A stretch of 64,000 nt of DNA, taken from positions 4,101,049 to 4,165,048 of the forward strand of contig JARUPZ010000002.1 in NCBI GenBank assembly GCA_031213475.1, given 5' to 3'. Shown here piece by piece: positions 11,311-22,730 of the stretch (positions are counted from its first letter, which is position 1; every line of letters begins with the position of its first letter). This stretch comes from Nereocystis luetkeana. Taxonomy: Eukaryota; Sar; Phaeophyceae; Laminariales; Laminariaceae. The notes below the pieces were generated by a model that had not been told where the DNA came from, made no database searches, and saw nothing but the letters and a program-made list of their open reading frames with translations. Made by a program: the position numbers and the translations under genes.

Positions 11311-11457
11311 AAAGTAGGACGGGAGGGAGAACACTTTCGAGTCACGCTAAAGCCGAAAGCGAGCATGGAGCGGCAGAGGGTGGAGACAGAAAAAGTGTCG
11401 GCAAATGGTTACACTACTAGGGTTGGAGAGTTGCTGTTGTTTTTTTGTTGTTGTTTT

Positions 11458-12035
11458 CTCACATTAACTCTCTGACGAAGGAGTCCGTGGTCACACAAAG
11501 GTGCTGGAGCCCTATTAATAGGAAGATCCGAAAAACAAAAAAAAACCCCGAAAATTCGGCTGCCTCAAAATACACGAGACGGAAAAAGCGCACACGAGCT
11601 AAAACCAATGTGCAAAACTGAACTAACATGGCCGCGGGTATATCCTCTCAACTATAATATAGAAGAGTACCCCCGTTCCCACCACTAACCAACTCGTGGC
11701 TGCTGACTACAGCGGATGCTGTCTGAAGTGCTGCCTGCACCGTACGAAACGCACGGTAGTCGTGAAAACGAAATAGGAACACACCTGCCTGCTATCTCGA
11801 GTGCTGTCAGAGTGAAGACTCGCGGGTATGCAGTGAAAAAAGGAGCAATCGAACCTTACTACCACACGAAATCAACGATCGCCATCTCTTCCTGGACTGT
11901 CTGACACAAAAATGTGCAGCACAGATATGATACCACGTCCCTGATAATTGCGTAGGTTATTCCCCATGAAGGGTATACAACTCGTTTAACTACAAATTTT
12001 AATACCAGTGACGAGTACCGGTAGATACTATTCTG
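11458..12035 (+). repeat. ~570-bp dispersed repeat F, copy 1
   Basis: Nearly identical in order and content to 38519-39090 (CTCACATTAACTCTCTGACG at the start, GAGTACCGGTAGATACTATT at the end). Both are preceded by a TTG microsatellite. This copy carries TATTAATA at 11513-11520 where the other copy has only TA, a clean 6-bp difference. Frames inside differ between copies, so it is not coding. Confidence 0.9.
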
Positions 12036-12697
12036 CCTCGTGAAAAACAATACCAGGAAAAAACAAACTATGACTGCTTCTCTCGTGATGATAGTGTGCG
12101 CGCAGATCATGGGTCTCCTTTCACCGTCTTCCTGCCGCTCTTCATGGCCGCCTCGTCGCCTTGGCCCAATCCACCCGCTCCTTTGCGCGTGCACTCGTTG
12201 CCATTCCCTTCCAGTCGATTCCCTTTCTCCGTCATCCTGAAAAACAAAAAGCTCCTCGCACTTGCGGTTTTGATCTGAAAAATACAAATTCTCGCGCATG
12301 GGGAGGTCAATCCGTCTCTTCCCCGCACGTCGACGCTCAGTCTCCCTCCTCCCTTGTCGTCGAATCCAGCCTCCTACCGGCGCAATAGACTGTGCCGTAG
12401 TGTGGCCTGTGGTGGCGCCTGCCCCCGCGCACGGACACCCCGATTAAGCATTGCTGCTCTGCCGCAGCTGCCTAAAAAAGACGCGCGAATCGTAGGTCTC
12501 CGTGCCTGACGCACCACGTACGACCCAACTCTACTGCCGCCTGAGCCTCGCGGCCACAGGCAGCAGCAAGAAGGTATCACTCCTTGAGGGTGAGTCCGGC
12601 CTTACACCCGCCAGAAAGACCTACCCCACTCGCTATTAGCCTGATAGGGCATGCCTCGCAGCATCCCTTGCCGAGGCAGCGAGGGGAACGGAATATA
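12036..12697. other. Non-coding spacer
   Basis: Short overlapping frames occur on both strands but none has a recognisable motif or splice context. Confidence 0.35.
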
Positions 12698-12802
12698 TTA
12701 CGGGGGACCCTAGTTAACAGGACCTATGGTGTACATAAAAACCTATATATTTAACCATTTTTACTAACAATATTTGGTCCTGTTAACTATGGCCCCCCGT
12801 AA
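12698..12802. mobile_element. 105-bp MITE (family A)
   Basis: TA at 12696-12697 and 12803-12804; ends TTACGGGGGACCCTAGTTAA and inverse. Exactly 105 bp. The two halves share an AACAGG variant of AATAGG, as do the copies at 15564 and 17690, marking a subfamily in this region. Confidence 0.95.
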
Positions 12803-13063
12803 TAGTATGTATAGCTGGTGGAAGAGCGAGGCTCAGACGCGGTCCTCATTTGCACGAAGTTAAGGGGGAGTAAGTGGATCGAAAGGGATGGGGCAGAAAT
12901 AAGAAACGTAGGGGGCGCGGAGCAAGCAGGAAAAACCGGAAACGGAAACGGAAACGGAAACGGAAAGAATGCTCAAAGAAGAGCATTGTAGAAGTACTCG
13001 TAGCGACTACGGAGAAGGAGCAACTGACAAGACCAGAGTGGGTAGATAGTGAATAAAAAACTA

Positions 13064-13955
13064 TGCTGAAAATAGGGATCATGGAACGTGTGTGGATTCG
13101 TCGCGGAAGAGCGCAGAAGGATAGAAATCGCCGAACAAGTAAGTAAGCGCGACCTAGACATGGTGGGAATTCAAGAGTCGTGGGAGAAAGGGGGGGGGGG
13201 GAAGATAGGATGCAAAGTTGGAGAGTACGGGTGAGTAGGGAAAAAGAGGAAGGGGCACAGCAGTAGCAAGAGCAGGGGGGGTGGGGGGGGGGGCGTAGGG
13301 TCCCTATCAACAGTCAAAGAATACCTGTGTGGCATAGTAGAGGTTATCAAAGACACCAAATTCGGCGAAAACATATGGACAAAGACACCTGGGGAGCGGG
13401 GGGCATACTATTAATACTACTTCTTGGGAAACATCTACAGTATATGCCCCAAGAGCCGAAGAATACGGTAAAGTATATACAGAGGAAGTTCGGAGAAGTA
13501 GTGGTGGATGCACAGAAGTATGGAAGGCAAGGAGGAGTAGCGCTAGTGGGAGACTTTAATTCAAGAATTTTTGTAAGGCGAGCAAACCGAATGAGAACAC
13601 TGGACGATATGGGCAAGTGACGAAGAACAAAAAATGGGGAAGAGATGGTAGAGTTTAGGACCGCAGTCCCGTTTTGGGGACAAATTACTTAGAATTTGAG
13701 TGGTTTGTCCCCAAAACGGGACTGCGGTTCTAAAGGGGTTAAGCACAACGAGATGAAGACGTTGAACGACAGAGTAAAAAAAAGCGATGCCAGAATGGAC
13801 TAGGAAGGGCATACAGAAGGGAGAAAGCTCTATCCTTGACTTCATAGTAGTCGAAAATGGAAATAGTAAGGAAACGGAAGTGCACGTATGCGCAGCGGAC
13901 CAAGGAACTACGGATCACTGTCTGATATGGACAGACAGTCGGTAGACGAGAAACA
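13064..13955 (+). pseudogene. APE endonuclease domain of the LINE, broken
   Basis: Pieces of an endonuclease/exonuclease/phosphatase domain in at least two frames. The GDFN motif at about 13549-13560 and the terminal DH pair in GTTDHCLIW are preserved. The domain is split by a family-B MITE at 13654-13742, inserted between an EEMVEF-like and an AQRDED-like segment, which shows that the MITE moved after the LINE arrived. Confidence 0.75.
13654..13742. mobile_element. piggyBac-like MITE (family B), nested in the LINE endonuclease
   Basis: Core AGGACCGCAGTCCCGTTTTG and inverse AAAACGGGACTGCGGTTCTA, with an intact right TTAA (13739-13742). The left terminal CCCT is not intact. Inserted in the endonuclease region of the LINE. 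Confidence 0.85.
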
Positions 13956-14929
13956 TCAAACCTAGGCGAGGTAGGAAATTATACAGATGGAGAACAGATA
14001 AACTAGAAGAAAACTAGAAGAACAAGAGAAGCGGGAAGAGTTCTAGGAAGAGGTGGCCAAAAATGTGGAGCAACTTTCGGAGCGATTGGAAAGAATAGGT
14101 ACAACAAGGGACGATGTAGAGAGGGACGATGCAGGAGCTTGGACAATGGAAGGGCGGGAGAAATTGGTCAAGACCAGAGCAAGTAAGGGAATAGGGAATA
14201 CGTTGATAGTATGCAACAGAGCAGTAAAATGGTGGTATGAGATTGTGAAAAAGGCTATAAGAGCAAGGATAAAGTCACGCGAAAGACAGACAGACATCGA
14301 GTGAAACTACGTCAAGAGGGGAGGGGTGTGCTATTATATTATAGCTGGAAAGAAAGTAAAAAGAGATGGCAGAGAAGAAGAAGAATATAGGGATATATGG
14401 AAAGACGTGGTGGATAAGACGGGTGCAGACTCTGAGGGCGAGATGCCGCAGATGAGGGTGGGGATAAAAGGGGTACTGGGTGAAAAAGAAGGAGAAGCAG
14501 ACACGGGAATAGCCACCTTAAGAGCACAGAACGGTAAAATGGTTGGTAGGCTGAAGGGGAAAAGAGTACTTATAGAGCATTACCGTAAGCTAGGAACGGC
14601 CAAGGTGTCGATGAAACGCTCGGCGCGGAATTCGAGAAGTATGTCAACGGGTGGGCAGAGGCGAACGTAGATGCATCAGAAAGGGAAGACAGTGCTTCAG
14701 TACGATTACAGAGAGACTTCACAGAGGAAGGAAGTAAAGCAGTGCGTGTAGCTAAACTTACGCATAGAAAGGCAGCACAGGGGCAGACCAAACAGTGGAT
14801 TACTTTATGAAGTACGGGGAAGAAGGAGTGCTTAAACCATGATGGCGATGTTGCATAACTGGATATGGAAGGACTAGCACGCACCTAGGAGGTGGAGAGA
14901 AGGAGTAGCATTAATAGTGAGCTTATTTA

Positions 14930-15540
14930 AGAAAGGAGATAAGGCTGACCCGGGGAACTATAGAGGGATAGCGCTATTAATGTTGAGTACAGGTCTTCGC
15001 AGGCAAAACATTTGGGAAAATTTTGAAGCATCGAATGGTAACAATGATCGAGTTTCAAGACAAAATAGGCAAAGGGTAAGCAGCGTACCGTAGCTGCGTA
15101 GACCATGTGTACACTCTAGGTAAGATAATCCAAGGTAGGAAAGACGCGGGACTACCAACGTGCTGCTTCTTTCTAGATGTACAGAAGGCCTACGACGACA
15201 CAGCATGGAGAAAGGGATTGTGGAAAAAGCTGTGGGAAATAGGGATTACAGGGAAAATGTGATTAAAAAATATTGCGGAATGTGCGAGAAGTGCTGTTGT
15301 TGCTGGACGCGGAAATATCGAAGTGTGTTGATATTTTACAAGGGGTTGGTTGCACAGAGATAGATGCACGTCGTCGCCAGATCTATTCAAGATATAGATG
15401 TTAACGACCTGACAGTGGCAGTCGAAACAGCAAGGGCAGGGAGTCACGGTGAGGGAAGATACGGTGTCGAGATTTTATGTTTTCGGGTGACTTCGAGGGA
15501 ATACCAGAAACACCCGAAAGATTGCAGAAAGAAATAGAGA
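14930..15540 (+). pseudogene. Reverse transcriptase core of the LINE, broken
   Basis: Contains DPGNYRGIALL, then after frameshifts CCFFLDVQKAYDDTAWRKG (RT motif A), and MFSGDFEGIPETPERLQKEI where the catalytic xDD motif normally lies; the first Asp is replaced by Gly. An in-frame TAA directly follows KEIEKAL. The rest of the protein continues, interrupted, to about 16885. Confidence 0.8.
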
Positions 15541-15563
15541 AGGCGCTATAATATATTACTCTA

Positions 15564-15668
15564 TTACGGGGGGCCATAGTTAACAGGACCCAATATTGTT
15601 AGTAAAAATGGTTAAACATATAGGTTTTTATGTGTACCATAGGTCCTGTTAACAATGGTCCCCCGTAA
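15564..15668. mobile_element. 105-bp MITE (family A), nested in the LINE
   Basis: TA on the left at 15562-15563; the right flank has decayed to CA. Ends TTACGGGGGGCCATAGTTAA and inverse. Lies just after the RT catalytic region. Exactly 105 bp. Confidence 0.95.
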
Positions 15669-16937
15669 CAGGAAATGGAGGGTGATGTGGCGAGTCTCCG
15701 AGAAATGCGCAGCAGGTGTTTGTAACGAAGATAAGGTAAACCCGATAAATTTCAGTCGGAAGTGGGGAGAAGGTGAAGTATCGATCGTAGACCAATATAC
15801 GTAACTTGGCGTAGATACCTTAAAAGACTGTTCTTGGGATACACACGTAGCTAAAGTGATGGGGCAGGGTAAATAAAGCACACGTAGGCAAGATGGATGC
15901 GGTCCTAACAGACTCGCACCTTGACACTAGGACCAAGCGATGTATCCTGATGAACGTGACGTTACCAAACAAAGCTAGAATATGCTGGAGATGTGTGGGA
16001 AGGGAACGCGAAGTTCGTAAAACAGTTGGAAACAGTACACATGACAGCAGCTAAAAAAATCCTAACATGCTCAAATACGACGAGTAATACAGTGCTAAGA
16101 GCAGAACTGGGAATGTACCCACTCAAGACAGATAGAGACATAAGAAAGTTGGAATGACAATACAACCAAAGGAACTTGCCCAAGAAGAGGTTGCCAGTCA
16201 AAGTTGATTAGAGCTGTATGGGAGAAAGTATGGAAGGGTATAGTAGGAAACCAAAAAAGAGATAATGTCCGTAGAGAAGTTTCGGAGACACAAGGCAGAA
16301 GTAAGAGAAAAAAATGGAAAGAAAGGGAAACGCCAGCGCTAAGAAACAAGGTGAAATCGGAGAAACACGTAAGAGATATACGGGGGATTAAGCGAAGGGA
16401 TACTACTGAAAACGTATTTGCACGGCCCAATGGACTTCGCGAAAAAGCTGAAACCGCGATTTCGTGTAGGTGACCTAGACCTGCCAGAAAGAAGAAAGAG
16501 GTATACCAGTAGCCGGGAGGAGGGGGAAGTAGATGCGCAGATGAGCCCATGTGGCAAGGCAACAGAGTAGAAGTCACGCAGTAGGAGAATATGAAATGCA
16601 CAAGGAGGAACGGGATGTGTTAAAAGAGGAGACGAGGGAAATAGATGGATGTGACATGGAGGAGTTTGATACACCAGATAGCAGCGAGAAAACGGTCGCT
16701 ATCCTAGGAGATAGATGGTGGCCACAGGCGGCGAAACAGGGGGGGGGGGGGGTACGATTGGCAAAAAGTTTGTAATGTATGGAAACAACGTAATGAGCGC
16801 TTAAAGGTTGGAGGTGTCTTTATTAGAAGTAGGAACGGTTGCTCCGTCTCGAAAGGGATGCGCGATCAAAGGCCAAATGACTAAGGGAAGCAACAAATGA
16901 TTACCCCCCCCCTCCCTCCCTCCCCCCCCCTATTTTT

Positions 16938-17450
16938 TATAGGTTGGGTTGGCGTCGGTTGGCAGCGACACTGTAAAACATGCCGCTCACTACGTGAGCT
17001 GGACAACCAGGGTACCGTTTTTTGTTTTTGTTTTGGCGGTCGCCCACAGCTGGTTGTCAAGTTAGATCATTTGTGCGAGGTAAAGAACCTTTACTCCGCA
17101 CAATTGGGAATGATCGTATCACGTAGTGTTCAAGGTAAGGCACCCAAGAGCCAGTTATATAGTACTCCCATTGCTGTCTCTGGGAAATGCCTACACCGGA
17201 AATTAAATCAACTCATTGAAGCTGTCGTCCATATGCAAGTCCGCCTCAAAAGCCGTTCTTAGCAGGATGCAGCTCACCCTTCATGCGACTCGCCAGACAC
17301 CTCACGGCGCTTCGCGCTTGGTGCAAGCAATGTCTGCCTGGTCGGTGAAAACCCGGCATGCTCCGTCCCGGCATTGTAGGGATGCGAGGGTCTATGGTCA
17401 TACGACTACGGTCATGCATGAGATCGAGTACATCTCTCCTATCGAGTACC
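16938..17450 (+). repeat. ~500-bp dispersed repeat G, copy 2
   Basis: Collinear with 10296-10790. It starts immediately after the poly-C end of the LINE remnant and itself ends in TCGAGTAC plus a C run at 17444-17466. The head-to-tail join again suggests insertion next to an existing poly-C tail. Confidence 0.8.
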
Positions 17451-17473
17451 CCCCCCCCCCCCCCCCGCTCCCT

Positions 17474-17560
17474 CCCCTGCTCCGTCTTGAAAGGGATGCG
17501 TGGTCAATGGTCAAATGACTAAGGCAAGCAACAAACGAGTACGCCCCCCCCCCCCCCCCA
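17474..17560 (+). repeat. LINE 3'-end fragment with poly-C tail
   Basis: CTCCGTCTTGAAAGGGATGC, GTCAATGGTCAAATGACTAA, GCAACAAACGAGTACG, then C(n). The fourth or fifth copy of this ~65-bp end in the window. Confidence 0.75.
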
Positions 17561-17689
17561 CTCGCCAGACATGCCTCGTTGATAGATGTAGGTGGCGCAG
17601 CGGGGACCCACCAGTCCCGCCGTCGACGCTACTTATGAAAATGTTATCGCAGCGGGGGGACACAATCCATCGTTACTCAATTTGCGCTA

Positions 17690-17794
17690 TTACGGAGGAC
17701 TATAGTTAACAGGACCTATGGTACACATAAAAACCTATATGTTTAACCCTTTTCACGAACAATATTTGGTCCTGTTAACTATGGCCCCCCGTAA
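17690..17794. mobile_element. 105-bp MITE (family A)
   Basis: TA at 17688-17689 and 17795-17796; ends TTACGGAGGACTATAGTTAA and inverse. Exactly 105 bp. AACAGG subfamily. Confidence 0.95.
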
Positions 17795-17796
17795 TA

Positions 17797-18288
17797 GAAA
17801 TAGTGTAGCAATTGTTCTCTAAAGTCCCCCGTGTGGATAGCTTACCAAAAAGTCCGTCGTTCTTACCTTGTCTTGGAGACGGGCGAAGAATGAGGGATGG
17901 GGGCAAGGGCTGACACCGAATGGTCGCTCCTAAGGTACCGCACACCCTCCGACACAAACAACAATCCGTACAGCAATACCTATTCAAAATGTCCCACTGT
18001 GTTTGGGAATATCACACGTACCCCCCCCGCCCCCGTCAAATCAGGAGGTCTTATTTCTGGACTCGGAGACTGGAGGGAGGAAGTAGAAAGGGTGTGGGGG
18101 GGGGATTTCGAGAGGAGCCCTGGCTATCTTGCAGTCATGTGTTTACTCGTAGGTAACAGGTGTTGGTGTCGAGGTTAGTGGAACCTGTGCTCCCCCGAAG
18201 CTTTCGTGTCTTCGCATGGTTTGCTTACTAGCTCACGACTTGTCGAGGGCTATAATAGCGTTCGATCGATCGCTGTGTAGGGTATGCA
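17797..18288. other. Non-coding spacer
   Basis: No gene supported. A G run at 18097-18105 and several short frames only. Confidence 0.35.
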
Positions 18289-18451
18289 CCATTGCCCACC
18301 CGAAAGGAATATGGCGAGGCGTATCGCATTACCTGGGCGGCCTATTGCCCACCCGAAAGGAATATGGCGAGGCGTATCGCATTACCTGGGCGGCCTATTG
18401 CCCACCCGAAAGGAATATGGCGAGGCGTATCGCATTACCTGGGCGGCCTAT
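18289..18451 (+). repeat. Perfect 53-bp tandem triplication
   Basis: Three identical 53-bp units starting TTGCCCACCCGAAAGGAATA and ending CCTGGGCGGCCTA. 53 is not a multiple of three, so the repeat is read in all three frames. Perfect identity indicates very recent expansion or an assembly effect. Confidence 0.97.
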
Positions 18452-19320
18452 ACTTCAAGTAAGTTGCGTACAGTATAATATACGTGGCATTTGTGCTGGA
18501 TTTTCTTGGCGACGGGTGGTCAAGCCCTCTGCCTCTGCTTGCTGTTTTGTTCGGCGGCGGTCCATCGGGAGCACAACAAGGAATGGCAGTCTTATTGCAG
18601 GTACACCTGCAGAGAGGAGACAGCAGGGAAAGCTGCAAAGCCGTGAGCCTTGAGGAATCCCTGCCTGGTATACTTATTGCTTGATTGAAGCATGGGGGCC
18701 CGCCAGCAAGAAACGTCTATTATACGTATTGATTGTAGCATGAGCAAGCCTTAGAACCTTGGTGTGACACCGTCCTCGAACAGCCTTTTTTAGAGTTTTT
18801 CTAGGCCGTTGTATAGGCTTCAGCGTAGCACTCGCCCCGTGAGCACGATTGATTTCTCAATCTATCTGATGTTTCTTGCATAATACATACAATGGGCACC
18901 CGCAGTCAAGAAACATCATGCTGAAAAAAAAAAAACAGGCTCAGATCGGCACGAGCAAATAAGAAACATTGGGTTAAGAAACGCAGCCTAACGGTGAGAC
19001 CATCAACTCTAAATCCTATACCTCTCTGACTGTTAATATAAACACCGTTCGATATCGGTCTCAGAGTCCAAATGGGTGTTATATTTTCGGTCAGAGTGGT
19101 ACATACTGCGAAGTACGGGAACAGTGAGAAACAAGGTCGGTAAAAAAAAAAACAGGCATTGATTGAGAGCCTGGACACCGAATTGATTTCGTGTCTTCTT
19201 GTCGTCGCCTGGCGCCCGCTGTAGCGTCGCCCGAAGAGTGAGCATCATGCCCCTATACTTTACACCTCGTGGTTTTAGGTTGATTCGCATTCGTTCGTGG
19301 GGGGCTTTATTGCTGTAATA
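18452..19320. other. Non-coding spacer
   Basis: No gene supported. CAAGAAAC recurs near 18705 (GCCAGCAAGAAAC) and 18905 (GCAGTCAAGAAAC), hinting at short diverged duplications. Confidence 0.35.
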
Positions 19321-19620
19321 TTACCAGGTAGGAGATACCTGGTAGGAGATACCAGGTAGTAGGTAAGCTGCGAGCTCGCATCTGGTAGGTCTTGTTGCCC
19401 ACCAGTATATTATTTTTATATAGGTATATATATATAAAATAGGTATATATACCTATATATATTATATATACCTATATATTATATAACATATATCATATAT
19501 CTATATATATATCTATATAACATATATCATATATCTATATATATCTATATAACATGTATCATATATATATATAGATATTTATCTATATAGATATATGATA
19601 TATGATATATTTATACCAGG

Positions 19621-19665
<45 letters not shown>
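19321..19665. repeat. TACCWGGTA triplet and AT-rich palindromic tract
   Basis: 19322-19358 has three 14-bp units TACC(A/T)GGTAGGAGA in which the central base alternates A, T, A. 19410-19660 is almost pure TATATA sequence with many short palindromes (TATATAGGTATATATA, ATATATGATATATGATATA) and another TACCAGGTA at about 19615. It could extrude cruciforms. No coding. Confidence 0.9.
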
Positions 19666-19667
<2 letters not shown>

Positions 19668-20076
19668 GGTATACCTGGTGGTGGAGGTAAATCTTGAGGA
19701 GAGGAAGGCACACTTACTATTCATGACATGTACCTGGTATGTGTTACTCGAGATATTTTTGTTTGACATTTTTTATAGGGCGCTTTTGCCAACATGTATG
19801 TACGATTTGGCTGGATACGTTTGGGCACTTGAGGAACTTGAGATACGTGAGCAGCACCCACCTGCTATCAGTACCTTCGTTGCGTAATTGTTAACACCCG
19901 CTCGCTGTGCGTTGTGCCCCTCGCTGGCAAAAGTCACACCGACTGCACCGTCTGCGGCGCAAGTTGAAGTGACATTTATTTGTTTTGTGAGTATCAGTTA
20001 GAGCGATCCGCCGAGCGCCTGCTTCACGTGCAGGAAGTCCAATCAATCAATCAATGCTGTATGTACGAAATAGATA
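19666..20076. other. Non-coding spacer
   Basis: TACCTGGTA at about 19730. No gene recognised. Confidence 0.35.
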
Positions 20077-20181
20077 TTACGGGGGACCATAGTTAATAGG
20101 ACCAAATATTGATAGTAAAAATGGTTAAATATATAGGTTTTTATGTTTACCATAGGTCCTATTAACTATGGTCCCCCGTAA
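20077..20181. mobile_element. 105-bp MITE (family A)
   Basis: TA at 20075-20076 and right TA at 20182-20183. Near-consensus and exactly 105 bp, so probably young. Confidence 0.96.
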
Positions 20182-20576
20182 TATGTTGTAGCAGCTACTA
20201 TTAATAGCTGCTTGTGCTTTTGTGCTCGTGTTGACGTTATCCTATCGTATTTGCCACTACTACCGGTATGATTGCCCTTGAACCCCGCAACATCATTCAC
20301 TGTTGTTCTGTTTTGTTCCGTGTAAACGACGCTGATTGAATGGGAGACCTGAATTTTGTCGTCTCGCCGCGGTATTCTGTGTTATTACACATGGGCGCCA
20401 ACTAATTAGGAGAAGGAAATATTTTTACTATTCATATGAATAATAGCTTGTTACTACCCTGTGTGACGCACGTACACGTAACAGGTACCAGGTATATTTC
20501 AATATTATGGTGCGCTGATGATTTACTACACTAGAATATGATACCCTTTTCTGCGCTGTGGGCAAAAAACATACCA
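20182..20576. other. Spacer between MITEs
   Basis: TACCAGGTA at about 20485, TATTAATA at about 20199. No gene. Confidence 0.35.
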
Positions 20577-20681
20577 TTACGGGGGACCATAGTAAGTTGG
20601 ACCTACGGTGCAAACCAGAACCTAAGTATTTCCCTATTCTTCCTAACAATATGTGGGCCTATTTGCTATGGTCCATCGTAA
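20577..20681. mobile_element. 105-bp MITE (family A), diverged
   Basis: Ends TTACGGGGGACCATAGTAAG and GGTCCATCGTAA; right TA at 20682-20683, left flank CA. Exactly 105 bp despite many substitutions, so an older copy. Confidence 0.9.
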
Positions 20682-20743
20682 TAGCAATAGCAATAGGTGC
20701 AGTAGTACCCGCTCCGCCGGGGTCCATATGAATAGTATTACTA

Positions 20744-20848
20744 TTGCGGGAGACCACAGTTAATAGGACCTACGGTACAGACAAAAACCTATACATTTAC
20801 CTATTTTCGATGACAATATTTGGTCCTATTTACGATGGTCCACCGTAA
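20744..20848. mobile_element. 105-bp MITE (family A), diverged
   Basis: Ends TTGCGGGAGACCACAGTTAA and TGGTCCACCGTAA; left TA, right CA. Exactly 105 bp. 62 bp from the previous copy. Confidence 0.9.
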
Positions 20849-22316
20849 CAGCACGAGGTGGAAGGGCAGAAAAACGCCAGAAAAAGACGACGGACAGAAG
20901 AGCGCGTGTTGACAAGTAAATTTATTTAGGAATACATTCAATGATCACCAGCCGCCGTTTTCCGATTGTTGTTGGTTCTATGTTTCCGATGACGAAGGAG
21001 AGAAGTTAGATTCATTAATAAATTCGGTGTACCCTGGTAATAAATTCGGTATACCCTGGTTACCAGGTACAGTATATAAGTACGAGCTGCATTTCGTTGT
21101 TGTTGTTGCTGCTGTTTGGGTTTGTTGTTCTGAGTATTCTTGTTTTTGTTCGATGGTGTTATCTTTCTACGAATAAATGCGCGCAGCATGATAAAACATT
21201 AACAAGCAGTAAAACCAAACGTCGATCACCCATAATAGTAAAAGCAGCTATTAATACATACCAGGTACTGTATTGTATGCAGCGGATGGATGCGTACGAG
21301 GTTCAGCGTCTGTATAGGGAGACAGACAGACGCACACTACGGAGGTACAGCTTAGCATGTACCTGTGGTATGGTGTACTCTCCCGCGGTAATACAAAAGC
21401 ACTACGAGTAGGGCGCATGCTGGGTTGGTGGTTAGTGGCTTCTTGGGTGATTTTGGGCGTGTTCGTCGACAGAATCAGTGTCTGTACTCGTATTTCGTAA
21501 CTCTCATCGGAAATTATTCACAGCCCAAAGTTGGCAGCACCACGCCTGGTAACGTGGTGCCTGGTACGTATAGAGTAAAACACGCACACGAAACGAAAGA
21601 AGAGAAAAGGAAGAGAGCACCGAGAGTGCCAACAGAAAGGGAGAACACAAAGATCCGCAGGAGGAGAGGCCCGGGAAGTAGTGAAGGGAGGCGGTTTCGA
21701 AGTGGGAGCTCTGACAGGCCAGGGATGTACCAACCGAGCACGCTCAGGGGTTGAGATCTAAGTATGTGTTTCTATATGGTGTGATGATTTTTCATTCTCC
21801 TGCACGCTCCATGGCTCATTCTTCGTAGAGACGGCCGAGAAAAAAACGCAACAATATTTCGTTTTTTGTTTTTTTTTAGTTTTGCATAATATAGGTCTGT
21901 CTCTGTACCATCTGGGTCCCAAAGAGTAAACATGTCACTACTACATACTTGTAGAGCACTTGTACACAGCACTACTCCTACTCCTGTAACCCGCGCCTCT
22001 ATCTAGACGTGCTTGTTGTTGACAGTCCCAGTCAGGTTTAGCATATATATAGCCGCGGCGGGGGGGGGGGGGTATAAAGTATGGGCATTTTTCTTCTGTA
22101 TGTATAGCAATCAATGTGATGCAGTGTTCTTCACAGGGGGTCTTTCGCAGTCCAGGAGGAGAGGTGAGGCTCCGCTTCGGCCACTCTAGTTTGGCGGTGA
22201 GCTCAAAATCCCTATACCAGGTTCTCATTAGATAAAGTACGAGAAACTCAGTACATAAACATCCAGTCCTATCTATATAGGGGCAAGAGGACCTCCCCAC
22301 CCGGCAGAGCTTGCTA
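20849..22316. other. Non-coding spacer with scar words
   Basis: Contains ACCCTGGTAATAAATTCGGT-type tandem pairs (21028-21068), TACCAGGTA at about 21063 and 21259, and a G run at 22060-22070. A frame at 21425-21754 is Arg/Lys-rich but has no motif or splice support. Confidence 0.35.
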
Positions 22317-22421
22317 TTACGGGGGACCATAGTTAATAGGACCTATGGTATACATAAAAACCTATTTATTTAACCATTTTTACTAACAATATTTGGTCCT
22401 ATTAACTATGGCCCCCCGTAA
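22317..22421. mobile_element. 105-bp MITE (family A)
   Basis: TA at 22315-22316 and 22422-22423. Near-consensus and exactly 105 bp. It lies directly before the second LINE. Confidence 0.96.
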
Positions 22422-22730
22422 TAGCGATAGTGGCCTGCCAACCAACGAGCCAGGGCAAAGGTGGGCGGCGCTAAGGAGTACAGTGCAATTCGCCGACCTC
22501 CTCTAACGAGACGCCCCAGGACCGGGGCCGGCTAGTTATCTCGCAACCGGCGTGTACAGCTCTTTCGAGCTCATGGTACGTGCCCACGGGAGGAACCCAG
22601 CCTCTTCGTTCCTATTATGTTCGCTGTTCAGTGATGCTCTGGGCCTGCCTCAAGAGGGTCATCTCGATCTCCCCCCGCTCAAGGGTCACCAACCCGACGG
22701 CTCTGCATTGGACCCCATGTCCAAGAACAC

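Larger units (their letters stand above)
12846..16930 (+). mobile_element. Decayed non-LTR retrotransposon with APE-type endonuclease and RT
   Basis: A ~4-kb LINE relic. It opens with a Lys/Arg-rich stretch (KNRKRKRKRKRKE). The endonuclease follows: in shifting frames CGFVAEERRRIEIAEQV, RDLDMVGIQESWE (around 13095-13180), then LVGDFNSRI (13540-13570) and GTTDHCLIW (13910-13935), the hallmarks of the APE endonuclease fold. RT signals are DPGNYRGIALL (14948-14980), FLDVQKAYDD (15170-15200, motif A) and MFSGDFEGI (15478-15505), where an (A/S)DD would be expected. The C-terminal part ends near 16885 with KGMR..ND, then a CAACAAATGA end and poly-C. Many stops and frameshifts, and two MITEs are inserted (13654, 15564). 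Dead. Confidence 0.88.
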
